A stretch of DNA of 64,000 nucleotides from Okeania sp. SIO1I7 (GCA_010672585.1 JAAHGF010000006.1:62001-126000); one strand, 5' to 3'; counted from the stretch's first letter, positions 1 through 8,665 are shown. Made by a program: numbers and translations. The notes: generated by a model not told the origin, from the sequence alone.

Positions 1-976
1 AGTCGGGAGCGATCGCCATTTACAGTTACTTCAAAATTCCCTTAAATTTATAAATTTACCTGTACTTGGGGTACTGCGACGACATCAAAATATTACTATT
101 CCTGACCGACATTTGGGTTTACTTCCTACCGATGAAATGCCTGATTTAGATAATTTAATTAATGACTTAAGCGATATGGCAAAAACTTGTTTTGATTGGG
201 AGAAATTACTACCACTTTTAAAAATTCAGAATGAGGGGTCTCAGCACTTTTTATCTAGCCAAGTTCCCCCTAATAACAGAATACATTTTTCACAATCAAA
301 TGTCAAGAATGTTGAGAAAAAAAAGTCGCAATTTTTGATAGGAGTAGCTCGCGATCGCGCATTTAATTTCTATTACCAAGACAACCTAGATATTCTGGAA
401 GAGTTAGGAGCAAAAATAGTATTTTGGAGTCCCCTAAAGGATGAAAATTTACCTGCGGGAGTGGAAGGTTTATATTTTGGTGGTGGATTTCCAGAAGTTT
501 TTGCCCAACAGTTAAGCGAAAATCTTTTAATGAGAAAAGCTATTCAGACAGCAATTATTTCTGGAATGCCAACTTATGCTGAATGTGGTGGGTTGATGTA
601 TTTATCTCAGGCAATTATTGACTTTAATGGTAAGTCTTGGGAGATGGTAGGAATTTTACCAACTAAGGCAGTAATGGGTAAAAGTTTAAAGTTAGGATAT
701 CGGCAAGCAATTACTAATATAGATACTCCTTTATTAGCAGCAAATACACAAGTTTATGGACATGAATTTCATCGTTCTGAATTAACTGAAGCTCCCGCAA
801 GAAATCTATACAAAATGTGGCGAATTGATGAGGATAAAAATCGGAGCAAAGCAACTGTTGAAGGTTGGAAATTTTATCAACTTCATGCTTCCTATCTTCA
901 TATTCATTGGGGAAGTAGGGTAGATATTCCTCGACGATTTATTAATTATTTGGAAGAGGGAAGAAGGAAAGACTGA
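1..976 (+). CDS. cbiA: Cobyrinate a,c-diamide synthase, C-terminal part (5' end outside window)
   Basis: The frame is open from base 2 of the window, so the start lies upstream. The product is the C-terminal part of CbiA/CobB, which uses ATP and glutamine to amidate the a and c carboxylates of cobyrinate in B12 synthesis. Visible parts are the end of the dethiobiotin-synthetase-like domain (LGVLRRHQNITIPDRHLGLL) and a class I glutamine amidotransferase domain. The latter has a nucleophile elbow YAECGGLMYL (Cys codon 584-586) and a histidine motif YLHIHWGS near the end. Spacing and motif order are normal for the family. The first in-frame ATG (113) is internal, not a start. No neighbouring cobalamin gene is visible in the window. 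Confidence 0.93.
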   Translation, partial: VGSDRHLQLLQNSLKFINLPVLGVLRRHQNITIPDRHLGLLPTDEMPDLDNLINDLSDMAKTCFDWEKLLPLLKIQNEGSQHFLSSQVPPNNRIHFSQSNVKNVEKKKSQFLIGVARDRAFNFYYQDNLDILEELGAKIVFWSPLKDENLPAGVEGLYFGGGFPEVFAQQLSENLLMRKAIQTAIISGMPTYAECGGLMYLSQAIIDFNGKSWEMVGILPTKAVMGKSLKLGYRQAITNIDTPLLAANTQVYGHEFHRSELTEAPARNLYKMWRIDEDKNRSKATVEGWKFYQLHASYLHIHWGSRVDIPRRFINYLEEGRRKD

Positions 977-1190
977 AGTTGATTTTTCGGTACACTTAGA
1001 GACAATTAACTTTAGCTAATCTCTAATAGCTTTTTGCTGATAGGAAGCATTAGTATAAAGGCAGAGAGGAAAATATAAATCTCACAAATAAATTTATGAG
1101 TATGAGTAGGAAGACTTTTTTCTTCTACTCCTCACTTTCTGCTTTTTTTTGGTAAAATAATAACTGTTCAATATCAGCTTGAGAAATAAA

Positions 1191-1541
1191 ATGACAGTAT
1201 CTGTGGAATTTATTGAAGGATTGAATGAGAAAATTACAGAAGTTAGTCTGAGAAAACGTCGTAACTCTGACACAAAAATAGTTGTACTAATGTTTGACCG
1301 TCTCCAAGCTACAGAAAGCTTTCGTTCCTTCACTAATAAAATAAATAAATTATGGTTGAAAGACGAGGAAGGAAATATTGAAGTTGCTCCTAGTGGGATT
1401 AAATTTTTGTCTGCTGATGAAAGTGATTTTTCTCAAGTAGAATGTTCTTTTGAAGTTGAATCAGAGGAAAATTTTGAGAGAGTGATGCGATTTTTGCACC
1501 GTTACGCTGAGGCGAATGGTTTTGAGTTTAAGTCTAATTAA
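1191..1541 (+). CDS. psb28: Photosystem II assembly protein Psb28 family
   Basis: The 116-aa product fits the small soluble Psb28 family, which binds PSII assembly intermediates at the cytoplasmic side near CP47/cytochrome b559. Diagnostic parts are the N-terminal IEFIEGL-type strand, the central LxDEEGxIEV segment and the C-terminal RVMRFLHRYAEANGFEF helix. I start it at ATG 1191 rather than the in-frame TTG 12 bases upstream, because the family begins close to this Met. The N-terminal half diverges from the usual VRLTRSRDG consensus (here VSLRKRRNS), so it may be the Psb28-2 paralogue rather than Psb28-1. It is a single gene with repeats on its downstream side. Confidence 0.85.
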   Translation: MTVSVEFIEGLNEKITEVSLRKRRNSDTKIVVLMFDRLQATESFRSFTNKINKLWLKDEEGNIEVAPSGIKFLSADESDFSQVECSFEVESEENFERVMRFLHRYAEANGFEFKSN

Positions 1542-2173
1542 GTAACTTTGAATAAGGAAAAAGGAAGAAGTGGATAGGGATAGTCATTTCAGTTATCAGT
1601 CTTTCAAATCAGAATTAGGAGGCAATAAAATACTGAAGTTGATTTTTTTCATACCCTTAAAAGGGGAGGTTTTAAACCTTACTTTTTGGTCAAGGACACG
1701 CCACTTTGTGTCTTATAACCCCAAACAATTTTAAGCATCCCTTTTCATTAATGGATAATTGATAATGGATAATTGATAATTACCTCTGGTTTTAACCGCT
1801 ACGGAATTGAATATAAGGAAATATTATTTCTTCTCTTGGTCGATGGTCGGACAGCGAGGAGACTTCGCCATCTCTCGACCGCTTTTTTCCCCTTAAAAGG
1901 GGAGGCTTCAAGACGCGAATTATTTAATTATTAATTAGTTAATTATTCGGTAAGGTGGAGTATTAGTATTAAACCCGCCACTTAACGAACTCAGAAGTCA
2001 GAAGTCAACCCACCCCTAACCCCTCCCAGGAGGGGAAGTTAGAAGTTATTTTTGTAACGGGTATTTAAGCCCCGCTCCAAAAATATTGCGCCTTAAAAGG
2101 CGGGGTTTTAGACCCATATTATTTAGATAAAAGATCAAAAAACTTGTATAGCTAAATTTTAGAAAAATCAAAA
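1542..2173. other. Gene-free spacer with repeats
   Basis: This 630-base spacer has no credible gene. It holds a short inverted element around 1660-1680 (AAAAGGGGAGGTTTTAAACC type), a family A palindromic repeat (1748-1952), a CAGAAGTCAGAAGTC run with the C-rich CCCACCCCTAACCCCTCCC module (1990-2045), and another AAAAGGCGGGGTTTTAGA stretch near 2093-2112. Confidence 0.7.
1748..1952 (+). repeat. Family A MITE-like repeat, copy 1
   Basis: The element has heptad-like AT arrays at both ends (GATAATG/GATAATT on the left, TTAATTATTAATTA on the right). Its core reads ACCTCTGGTTTTAACCGC, then a stretch with TTGGTCGATGGTCGGACAGC, then CTCTCGACCGCTTTTTTCC and AAAAGGGGAGGC. The core can fold as GGTCGA...TCGACC. 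The same element recurs seven more times in the window in both orientations. There is no coding capacity. Confidence 0.8.
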
Positions 2174-2665
2174 ATGAGTAAATCAATAATAGTTAAACAA
2201 CTGTTTACCCAAGAAATTACACCAGAGAATTTTCGACCTTTTGGGCAGGTAATTTGGGCTGCAAAAGATGGCAAAAAATATGACCAAGACGATGCTCTAT
2301 TAAATTTAGAAAATGGTACGCCACGATTCTATATTATGCGGTTATTTGGAAAAGGTCGAAAATTTACTAAAATTACTCGTCATGTAAAATGTACTCAATG
2401 TTTGGGTTCTTTAGAAGGTAAGGAATGGTTAATGGCAGTTGCTCCACCTTGCGTAGAGAATGCACCAAAATTAGAAGATATAGTTGCTTTTAAAATTCCC
2501 GGGAATTGCTTTATTAAATTAGAGGTGGGAACTTGGCACGCAGGACCATATTCAGATTATGAATTTGTAGATTTTTACAACTTAGAATTGAGTGATACAA
2601 ATGAGGTAGATCATTTTTCTCACGACTTTGCTAAAAGTTATAATTTAGAGTTGGAAATTGTTTAA
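2174..2665 (+). CDS. Ureidoglycolate lyase (AllA-like) family protein
   Basis: The 163-aa product matches the ureidoglycolate lyase/AllA cupin-like family common in cyanobacteria. Features seen: TPENFRPFGQVI at the start, RITRH/KITRHVKCTQCLGSL in the middle, LMAVAPP, then a metal-type GTWHAGP and a terminal FYNLELSDTNEVDH. AllA splits ureidoglycolate to glyoxylate and urea in purine catabolism. The cyanobacterial homologues stand outside an allantoin operon, as here, so the substrate is not established. The start ATG follows an AT-rich leader with no strong ribosome site. The length is normal and it is monocistronic. Confidence 0.82.
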   Translation: MSKSIIVKQLFTQEITPENFRPFGQVIWAAKDGKKYDQDDALLNLENGTPRFYIMRLFGKGRKFTKITRHVKCTQCLGSLEGKEWLMAVAPPCVENAPKLEDIVAFKIPGNCFIKLEVGTWHAGPYSDYEFVDFYNLELSDTNEVDHFSHDFAKSYNLELEIV

Positions 2666-2680
2666 GATTATTCTCCTTTT

Positions 2681-2748
2681 TTGACATCCTCCCGACGCTG
2701 CTCTACGAGACAGCGTGGGATTCCCGATCCATTGCTGATAGGGAATCG
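2681..2748 (-). mobile_element. Orphan right end of an IS605/TnpB-type element
   Basis: The segment starts TTGACATCCTCCCGACGCTG, then has an inverted pair around GAGACAGC and GGGATTCCCG. It is almost identical to the right end of the intact TnpB element at 61144 and to another orphan at 62752. On the minus strand it reads as the 3' part of an omega-RNA-like scaffold. No tnpB reading frame is attached, so this is a relic or a small non-autonomous derivative. Confidence 0.65.
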
Positions 2749-2794
2749 TTTCATCTAATCATAACTTGATCGTTTTGATTTCGTAACAAGTTTT

Positions 2795-3026
2795 ATACCA
2801 ATTTTATGAATGTTTGCTACAAATAGTTAGGCTATTTCTTAGGAGTAAACCCACCCGCGGGTCCCTCCCCTCCTGGGAGGGGAACTCAGTCGGACCGAGT
2901 CGTATGGGAATAGTTTCAATACCAGTTTTTAGCTAATAAATTCTATTTTTTGTCAAAGGGAGACCTCCTGTAAAATCTTTTTCTTATGCTTATTATTCAA
3001 ACACATTCTTTTTTCAAAATGGTATT
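2795..3026. repeat. Family D MITE-like repeat, copy 1
   Basis: The terminal inverted repeats are ATACCAATTTT on the left and AAAATGGTAT on the right. The interior has TGTTTGCTACAAATAGTTAGG, the C-rich CCCTCCCCTCCTGGGAGGGG module, and AGACCTCCTG near the right end. Close copies are at 33266-33495 and 59267-59524. It ends about 60 bases before the pyrF-pyrE start codon and could carry part of that promoter. Confidence 0.75.
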
Positions 3027-3087
3027 ATATATTGAAAATGAGTAGAGCAATAATATAAAAATTATCAAAGGATAGAGAGAAATTATT

Positions 3088-4584
3088 ATGAACTTTTTTG
3101 ATAAATTATTAATCAGTATAGAACGGAATCAAAGTTTACTCTACCTCGAATTAGACCCAGACCCAGAAAGTTTACCCAAAGAAGTTGCCCACCAAAATAT
3201 TCCAGCAAAATCTTTATTTGTTAACCCTCCAGAAAAAGATAATCAAGAATTAATTCAAAATTGGAATGAGTGGCTCTATTTTTTAATAACTCAAACAGAA
3301 AAATATGTATGTGCTTATAAACTTTCTCTAGGCTATTATCAATCTTTGGGTATACCAGGTTTAGAACTACTTCAGCAAACCATAAAAACTATTCCTTCTG
3401 AAATTCCAATTATTTTAGATGCGAAACACGGCGACCTCAATACAAGTACAGTATTTGCTAGGACTATTTTTCAAGATTTGCAAGTAGATGCTTGTACAAT
3501 TTCACCTTATACTGGTCTTGATTTAGTTGCACCTTTTTTACTTTATCCAGGCAAAACAGTCTTCCTGCTTTGTGCCACAGCAAATTCTTCTGCAGCAGTA
3601 TTACAAGAATACCCAAATCAAGGGCAACCTCTTTATCTCAAATTAGTAGAAGAAGCTCAAAGTTGGGGAAGTATTGAACAGCTAGGTTTAGAAGTAGGAG
3701 TAATGCCGGATATTCTCGCTAGAATCAGAAAAATTGCTCCTGAAAGATTAATACTAATTCAGGGAGATATAGCGGAAGAAAACGATATTGCTAATCCTGA
3801 AGAATTAGCTCAACTTTTAGCTGCTGGTTTGAATATTAATGGTGAAGGGTTATTATTACCAATCCCACCAAAATTATTTGGTGCAGCACATCCTAATCAA
3901 GAAATTGAAACCTTAAGAGATAGGATTAATCAACAGCGTCTACAAGTAGTTGAAGGTAGTCCGACCTGTGAATTGTGGTTGCCAGATGTTTGTTTTTTAA
4001 AGCATGAACCACACCGGGATTTAATCTTACAACTTTACGATATTGGCTGTATTATTTTTGGCGACCATGTACAAGCATCGGGGGCGACTTTTCCTTATTA
4101 TATAGACTTACGAAAAATCATTTCTATTCCTCAAATATTCCATAAAATAGTTACTGCTTATGCAGAGATTCTCAAAGAATTAGAATTTGATAGAATTGCA
4201 GGTATTCCTTATGGTTCATTGCCCACTGCAACAGGTTTAGCTTTGCGTCTAGAACGTCCGATGATATTTCCTCGTAAAGAGGTAAAATCTTATGGCACTG
4301 GTCGATTAATTGAGGGACATTTTCAACCAGGGGAAAAAATTGTTGTTGTGGATGATATTATGATTAGCGGTAATAGTGTAATGAAGGGAGCAGATAAACT
4401 TAAATCAGTGGGATTAAATGTAGAAGATATTGTTGTTTTTATTGACCATGAACGGGGTGTAAAAGATAAGTTACAAGCAAATGGATATAGGAGTTATTCA
4501 GTATTGACTGTGACAGAAATTGCTCAAACTTTATATGAGTCTAGTAAGATTAATTCCGAACAATTTGATATTCTGAAAAAGTAA
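3088..4584 (+). CDS. pyrFE: Bifunctional OMP decarboxylase / orotate phosphoribosyltransferase
   Basis: The 498-aa fusion covers the last two steps of UMP synthesis. The N-terminal half is a type 2 (long) orotidine-5'-phosphate decarboxylase with the catalytic Asp-Lys-Asp in LDAKHGDLNTS (D111, K113, D116); the usual Arg after the Lys is His here. The C-terminal half, from about residue 290, is an orotate phosphoribosyltransferase. It has AGIPYGSLPTATGLAL, FPRKEVKSYGTGR and the PRPP loop VVVDDIMISGNS (about 418-431). The order PyrF-PyrE is the form known from several cyanobacteria and is opposite to eukaryotic UMP synthase. Length and motifs indicate a working enzyme. It is transcribed alone. 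Confidence 0.93.
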   Translation: MNFFDKLLISIERNQSLLYLELDPDPESLPKEVAHQNIPAKSLFVNPPEKDNQELIQNWNEWLYFLITQTEKYVCAYKLSLGYYQSLGIPGLELLQQTIKTIPSEIPIILDAKHGDLNTSTVFARTIFQDLQVDACTISPYTGLDLVAPFLLYPGKTVFLLCATANSSAAVLQEYPNQGQPLYLKLVEEAQSWGSIEQLGLEVGVMPDILARIRKIAPERLILIQGDIAEENDIANPEELAQLLAAGLNINGEGLLLPIPPKLFGAAHPNQEIETLRDRINQQRLQVVEGSPTCELWLPDVCFLKHEPHRDLILQLYDIGCIIFGDHVQASGATFPYYIDLRKIISIPQIFHKIVTAYAEILKELEFDRIAGIPYGSLPTATGLALRLERPMIFPRKEVKSYGTGRLIEGHFQPGEKIVVVDDIMISGNSVMKGADKLKSVGLNVEDIVVFIDHERGVKDKLQANGYRSYSVLTVTEIAQTLYESSKINSEQFDILKK

Positions 4585-4732
4585 GCATTTCCTGCGGAAT
4601 GCTCCGCAAATAGTATTTCCGTTTGTCATCTGGAAGCAAACAGCTTTTGAAGATAATAACTTACTAAGGTTAGTCGATTGCCTTTTTCTTTCGGTGCGGA
4701 ATGGGGAAGCAAACATGAGTCTATCCCACTAA

Positions 4733-4862
4733 TATAAAATCCGGTTGAACAGTCGTCCGCAGCGACGAAGCGCAAGCAATCTCCTCAAACCCTGAGATTG
4801 CTTCCTTCCACGCAGTGACCGTCGCAATGACTTAGCTATAGTAATTATCCGGATTCTATATA
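4733..4862. repeat. Family F inverted-repeat element
   Basis: The termini are TATAAAATCCGG (4733-4744) and CCGGATTCTATATA (4849-4862), inverted with respect to each other. The 130-base interior carries GTCGTCCGCAGCGACGAAGC and AGCAATCTCCTCAAACC. Only one full copy is seen in the window. Confidence 0.6.
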
Positions 4863-4865
4863 ATC

Positions 4866-4954
4866 AGGACTTACGCAAAGACACTGTGTATAGAGTCCAG
4901 TAACTATTGGACAATAGTTATGAGTACTATATATAGCGTATCTGCGTAAGTCCT
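4866..4954. repeat. Family E inverted-repeat element, copy 1
   Basis: The ends AGGACTTACGCA and TGCGTAAGTCCT are perfect inverted repeats of 12 bases around an 89-base element. A second complete copy is at 42362-42451, and half copies are near 23731 and 29422. Confidence 0.75.
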
Positions 4955-5134
4955 AATAATATGATTTTTGTGTAATTCACTATTTTTATAGAACCTGAAT
5001 ATATTGGATACTTTCGGTGCGATAATGAGTTAATAACTCATAGCTGATAGCTGATAGCTGACTGCTGTTTGCGCAGCATTCTGTAGGAAATACTTACATT
5101 AAAATATAGAAAATATTTAAGTCAGATAATTACG

Positions 5135-6070
5135 ATGAAAAAGTTTTTATTGGTAACACTTATTAGTAGTTTTATTTCTATCTTAAATCTACAATTTAAG
5201 CCTGCTCTGGCTAATCGAATTACGAGAGCTGATTATAACAATTTAAAAATTGGCATGACTTATCAAGAAGTTAAGCAAATATTGGGAAAAGAAGGTGAAA
5301 TTTATACAGAATATAATAGTCCAACAACAGAAAGTTTTGGCGTAGCATATCGCTGGCTAAATAATGATAATACAGGTATAATTGCCATATTTAATTCAGA
5401 GAATAAACTGATTAAATTATCTGCTCAAAATTTGAACGCTACTAACTTCGGAGTTAATCGAAAACCTCCTGTAGTTACCAGTACAGATTTTGAAAATATT
5501 AAAGTTGGGATGACTTATGATGAAGTGAGAGAAATTATTGGTAATGAAGGAATAAAACAACCAACAAGAGATAATCCTTTAACTAATGCTAATACTGTTA
5601 CATATAATTGGGTTAATCCTGATGGTACAAGCATGAGTATAATTTTTGATTCTAATCAGAAAGTGGTTACTATTAGAACTAAAAATATGAATACTTATAA
5701 TTTTGGTAATCCTTTCTGGAATCAACCCAAACCAGTTTATTCAATTACGCGACAAAAATATGAAAAATTGCAGCTAGGAATGACATACCGAGAAATAAGA
5801 AATATTCTGGGAAAAGAGGGAGAAATAGACCCAGAATTTGACTCAGAAGCTTTTGTACAATCAACAGAAGCAAGGGAAATGCAAATTAATAATACCCTTG
5901 GTAGAGAACAAGAAGTTACATCAGATGAGTCACAAGCAGAAAATCAAATTAAGGGTGCTTATGAATGGAAAAATCCTGATAATACAGGCATAAAAATAGT
6001 TTTTAATATGCAAGACCAAGCAGTTGCCATATATACTTCTGGTTTAGATGTAGGACTTCCTTACAAATAG
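5135..6070 (+). CDS. Secreted protein with three BamE/DUF3862-like repeats
   Basis: The 311-aa product begins with a Sec signal peptide (MKKFLLVTLISSFISILNL, probable cleavage after ALA near residue 26). Three similar domains follow, at about 27-105, 110-195 and 205-305. Each has Y-x-x-L/I-K-x-GMTYxEVRxIxGxEGE and a later YxWxNPDxTGIxIxF strand. This is the SmpA/OmlA-BamE and DUF3862 style beta-lactamase-inhibitor-like fold. The third copy carries an acidic insertion of about 35 residues. The family suggests protein binding in the periplasm or outer membrane; the partner is unknown. The internal triplication shows in the protein rather than as recent DNA repeats. Confidence 0.8.
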   Translation: MKKFLLVTLISSFISILNLQFKPALANRITRADYNNLKIGMTYQEVKQILGKEGEIYTEYNSPTTESFGVAYRWLNNDNTGIIAIFNSENKLIKLSAQNLNATNFGVNRKPPVVTSTDFENIKVGMTYDEVREIIGNEGIKQPTRDNPLTNANTVTYNWVNPDGTSMSIIFDSNQKVVTIRTKNMNTYNFGNPFWNQPKPVYSITRQKYEKLQLGMTYREIRNILGKEGEIDPEFDSEAFVQSTEAREMQINNTLGREQEVTSDESQAENQIKGAYEWKNPDNTGIKIVFNMQDQAVAIYTSGLDVGLPYK

Positions 6071-6105
6071 ACATCTCCATCAAAAGAGGGAGTAGGGAGT
6101 AGGGA

Positions 6106-6133
6106 GTACGGACGTTGCATGCAACGTCCGTAC
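6106..6133. repeat. Perfect 28-bp palindrome
   Basis: The half site GTACGGACGTTGCA is followed directly by its reverse complement. Degenerate relatives occur at about 10564-10594 and 37704-37731, where one arm ends CAACGTCCCTACC, so this is a dispersed unit. It lies 36 bases after the BamE-like gene and could act as a terminator-like hairpin, though no T tract follows. Confidence 0.65.
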
Positions 6134-6529
6134 AGGGAAATAATTGATAATTTGTTTGTGATAATTGATTTGATTTTTTATTATTAGAGATGTCTAATAG
6201 TGAAAATTGAACCTAAAAATTGTGGTTTAAAGCCTCCCATTTTAAGGGGATAATCAAGAAAAAATTTCCTTTGAGTCAATCCTCTTTTTTTAAGCATTCA
6301 GCCGTCAGCATTCAGCTAGCCTCCTATGGTCGGAACTGCGAACTTCAGCTATTGCTTTGAGTTTTAGATAAAAGCTTTATTAATTGAAGCAGAATTAAAT
6401 CTTACTACCAAAGTCGGCTTTAAAGTCTATATTCATTTAAACTCCCTTATGAGAGCTGAGAACTAACAACTAATAGCTGTTTGCGCAGCAGTCCGCAGGA
6501 AATACTTACTCTTATTTTAAAGGAGAGGT

Positions 6530-6570
6530 AATTATTAATTATTAATTATTAATTATTAATTATTAATTGT
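6530..6570. repeat. AATTATT heptanucleotide tandem array
   Basis: About five to six tandem copies of the seven-base unit AATTATT (or TAATTAT). They come after GGAGAGGT and end nine bases before the coaX start. The same arrangement, GGAGAGGTAATTATTAATTA, precedes the Uma2 fragment at 22222. Confidence 0.85.
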
Positions 6571-6578
6571 TAAACTAT

Positions 6579-7382
6579 ATGTCAGAAAATCAAGAATGGC
6601 TCGCTTTAATGATTGGAAATACCCGGTTACACTGGGGATATTTTGTGGGTGCAATACTTCAGAAAACCTGGGATATAGACCGGATTCAAAAATGGGAAAT
6701 AGAGGAAAATATTAATGAAAAAATAGCAGTGATAAAACTACTCAAAAGTACATTAGAAACTCAGAATATAAAATTCAATCATCAGATACCTTTATTAATA
6801 GCATCAGTAGTTCCTCAACAAACAGCACTTTGGCAAACTTATCCTTGGTCTGATATGATTACTTTAGATAAACTGCCACTGCAAGGACTTTATCCTACAT
6901 TGGGAATAGATAGAGCTTTAGCAGTTTTGGGTGCAGGCACAAAGTTGGGTTGGCCTGTGCTAGTAATAGATGCTGGAACAGCAATTACTTTTACTGGTGC
7001 TGATGTCCAAAAAAAAATAGTGGGGGGGTCTATTTTACCAGGGTTAAGGTTGCAATTATCATCTTTGATAGCAGGAACAGCTATGTTACCTTTGGTTGAT
7101 ATACCAGTAGAGTTACCTCCACGGTGGGCAACAGAAACAGCAACAGCTATTCAAAGCGGGATAATATATACAGTATTAGCAGGTATACAAAATTATATTG
7201 TTGCCTGGCAAGAAGAATTTCCTGAAGGAAAAATAGTCTTGACAGGAGGCGATCGCACCTTATTATTAAGTCATTTCACAAAACTTTTTCCGGAGTTAGG
7301 TGCATCAATGATAGTTGCACCGGAAGTAATTTTTTGGGGTATAGCAAAAATTTGGCATCAAATATCTCAAGTCAAAATATAA
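6579..7382 (+). CDS. coaX: Type III pantothenate kinase
   Basis: The 267-aa product phosphorylates pantothenate in the first step of coenzyme A synthesis. Seen motifs: the phosphate loop LMIGNTRLHWG near the N terminus (the usual Asp is replaced by Met/Ile in this lineage), GIDRALAVLGA, VIDAGTAITFTGAD and GGSILPGLRLQLSSL. The Asp-Gly-Thr loop and the Gly-x-Asp-Arg motif are the type III signature. I prefer ATG 6579 over an in-frame TTG 12 bases upstream, which would sit within the heptad array. The AT repeat lies directly in the leader, so translation initiation probably has no strong Shine-Dalgarno site. Confidence 0.9.
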   Translation: MSENQEWLALMIGNTRLHWGYFVGAILQKTWDIDRIQKWEIEENINEKIAVIKLLKSTLETQNIKFNHQIPLLIASVVPQQTALWQTYPWSDMITLDKLPLQGLYPTLGIDRALAVLGAGTKLGWPVLVIDAGTAITFTGADVQKKIVGGSILPGLRLQLSSLIAGTAMLPLVDIPVELPPRWATETATAIQSGIIYTVLAGIQNYIVAWQEEFPEGKIVLTGGDRTLLLSHFTKLFPELGASMIVAPEVIFWGIAKIWHQISQVKI

Positions 7383-7510
7383 AAATAAATATAAGTAATT
7401 TGCTTGATAAAATAATATATTAATAATAGATTAAGGCAATTCTGCCCTTACTTTCTCATTAGCTGGAGAATATTCTAGTCCACTTATCAAATTAAAGGAA
7501 TAAACAAAAT

Positions 7511-8380
7511 ATGACAAGTTCGGAAACTCTTGATTCTCAGTTAAACATCAAGACCGATAATTATAAATCTCCACCATCCAGCCCTAGCATCTTACCATTT
7601 TTGAGAATACTTGAATATCTATCTTTTGCGACTACTATTGGCTCAGGAATTAGTGTTTATTTCTTTCGAGAGCTGATTCAATTGCCGATAGTTTTAGTAG
7701 TTTCTATTGCTCTGTTTATTTTTTTATATCTCCTAAATCGGCAATTACAAATCAACTACACTAAAACAATCAAGGATTCTGATTTACTTAAAAAAGCCAC
7801 CTTATACGGTAATGTTTTACAACTAGAAAATTCTCCAGAAAATATTCAGATAACTCAAGAAGTAGAAAAAGCTTTACGTTATACTCAAGAGTTAATAGAC
7901 GATTACAAAAAGACCAGGAAAAAAGCCAGAAATATCTACTATATTTTGCAGTTAGGTACAATAATTTTTTCGGGAGTTACCCCAATTTTAGTCCTTGTTG
8001 ATAAATTAGAAACTGGTCAGGCTTGGTTAAAATGGTTGCCTGTAATTTGTCCAGCGATCGCTTCTATAGTGGCTAGTGTTGTAACTTCATTTCCTTTCCA
8101 AGAAAATTGGATTTCTGCTAATCGAGTTGTGGAACTTCTAGAAGCAGAACAGGAGAAATTTATCTTAGGAGCAAATTTATCTTATAGAATTTATGATGTA
8201 GAAGATACAACTGAACGTGGCAAAAAAGCTAGAAATTCTATAGCTAATTTTATTACCAAGGTAAATACTATTCATCTCAAACAAGTAGAAGGACAGGAAT
8301 CATCACAACAAGAAGATAAAAAGGAAGAAAAAAACAACTTATCTGTTGAACAGGCAAAATCCTTGTTAAAGAATACCTGA
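7511..8380 (+). CDS. DUF4231 family membrane protein
   Basis: The 289-aa product has two pairs of membrane helices at about 30-52/57-77 and 144-164/175-195. They are separated by a basic coiled stretch (DDYKKTRKKARNIYYIL), and the C-terminal motif is FITKVNTIHLKQV. The tail is charged and probably disordered. This layout fits DUF4231, which belongs to the wider SLATT group of four- or two-helix membrane proteins. Some SLATT members act as pore-forming effectors in conflict systems, but here there is no partner nucleotidyltransferase or SLOG gene, so a defence role is not supported. The ATG is preceded by AAAGGA. Confidence 0.75.
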   Translation: MTSSETLDSQLNIKTDNYKSPPSSPSILPFLRILEYLSFATTIGSGISVYFFRELIQLPIVLVVSIALFIFLYLLNRQLQINYTKTIKDSDLLKKATLYGNVLQLENSPENIQITQEVEKALRYTQELIDDYKKTRKKARNIYYILQLGTIIFSGVTPILVLVDKLETGQAWLKWLPVICPAIASIVASVVTSFPFQENWISANRVVELLEAEQEKFILGANLSYRIYDVEDTTERGKKARNSIANFITKVNTIHLKQVEGQESSQQEDKKEEKNNLSVEQAKSLLKNT

Positions 8381-8665
8381 AAAATATAGTTTTGAGAATT
8401 AAGGGAGGAAACAAAAACCTCCCTGAAAAATAGCATAAGCATTTCCTTCGGAATGCTGCGCAAACAGCTATTATCTGTCAGCTCTCTGCAACAATACTCT
8501 CTCCTTAAGGACAGTATTTAAATTAAAATAGACTTTAAGGCTAAGGGAGCCAACTTTTGTAGTAAGACAATTAATAAGGCTTTTATAGTAAACTAAAAGC
8601 AATAGCTGATGGCTGATGGCTGACGGCTGAATGCTTACAAAATAGCAACTAAATTTATATTAATT

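Larger units (their letters stand above)
4585..5134. other. Gene-free spacer with two abutting inverted-repeat elements
   Basis: The spacer contains family F (4733-4862), family E (4866-4954), and a TAGCTGA heptad run at 5037-5062 followed by a GCGCAGCATTCTGTAGGAAAT motif that recurs near 6480, 8440, 20440 and 51180. No gene is seen. Confidence 0.7.
6071..6578. other. Gene-free spacer with palindrome and repeat fragments
   Basis: The spacer contains an AGGGAGT heptad run (6089-6105), a perfect 28-base palindrome (6106-6133), a fragment of family A (about 6218-6296, TGGTTTAAAGCCTCCCATTT), and an AATTATT heptad array running into the coaX start. Confidence 0.7.

Noticed and set aside
1094-1333. 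Minus-strand frame across the psb28 start
   Set aside because: It is a shadow of psb28 with a very basic composition.
7511-8380. Defence effector role for the DUF4231 membrane protein
   Set aside because: No SMODS nucleotidyltransferase, SLOG or other partner gene is adjacent.
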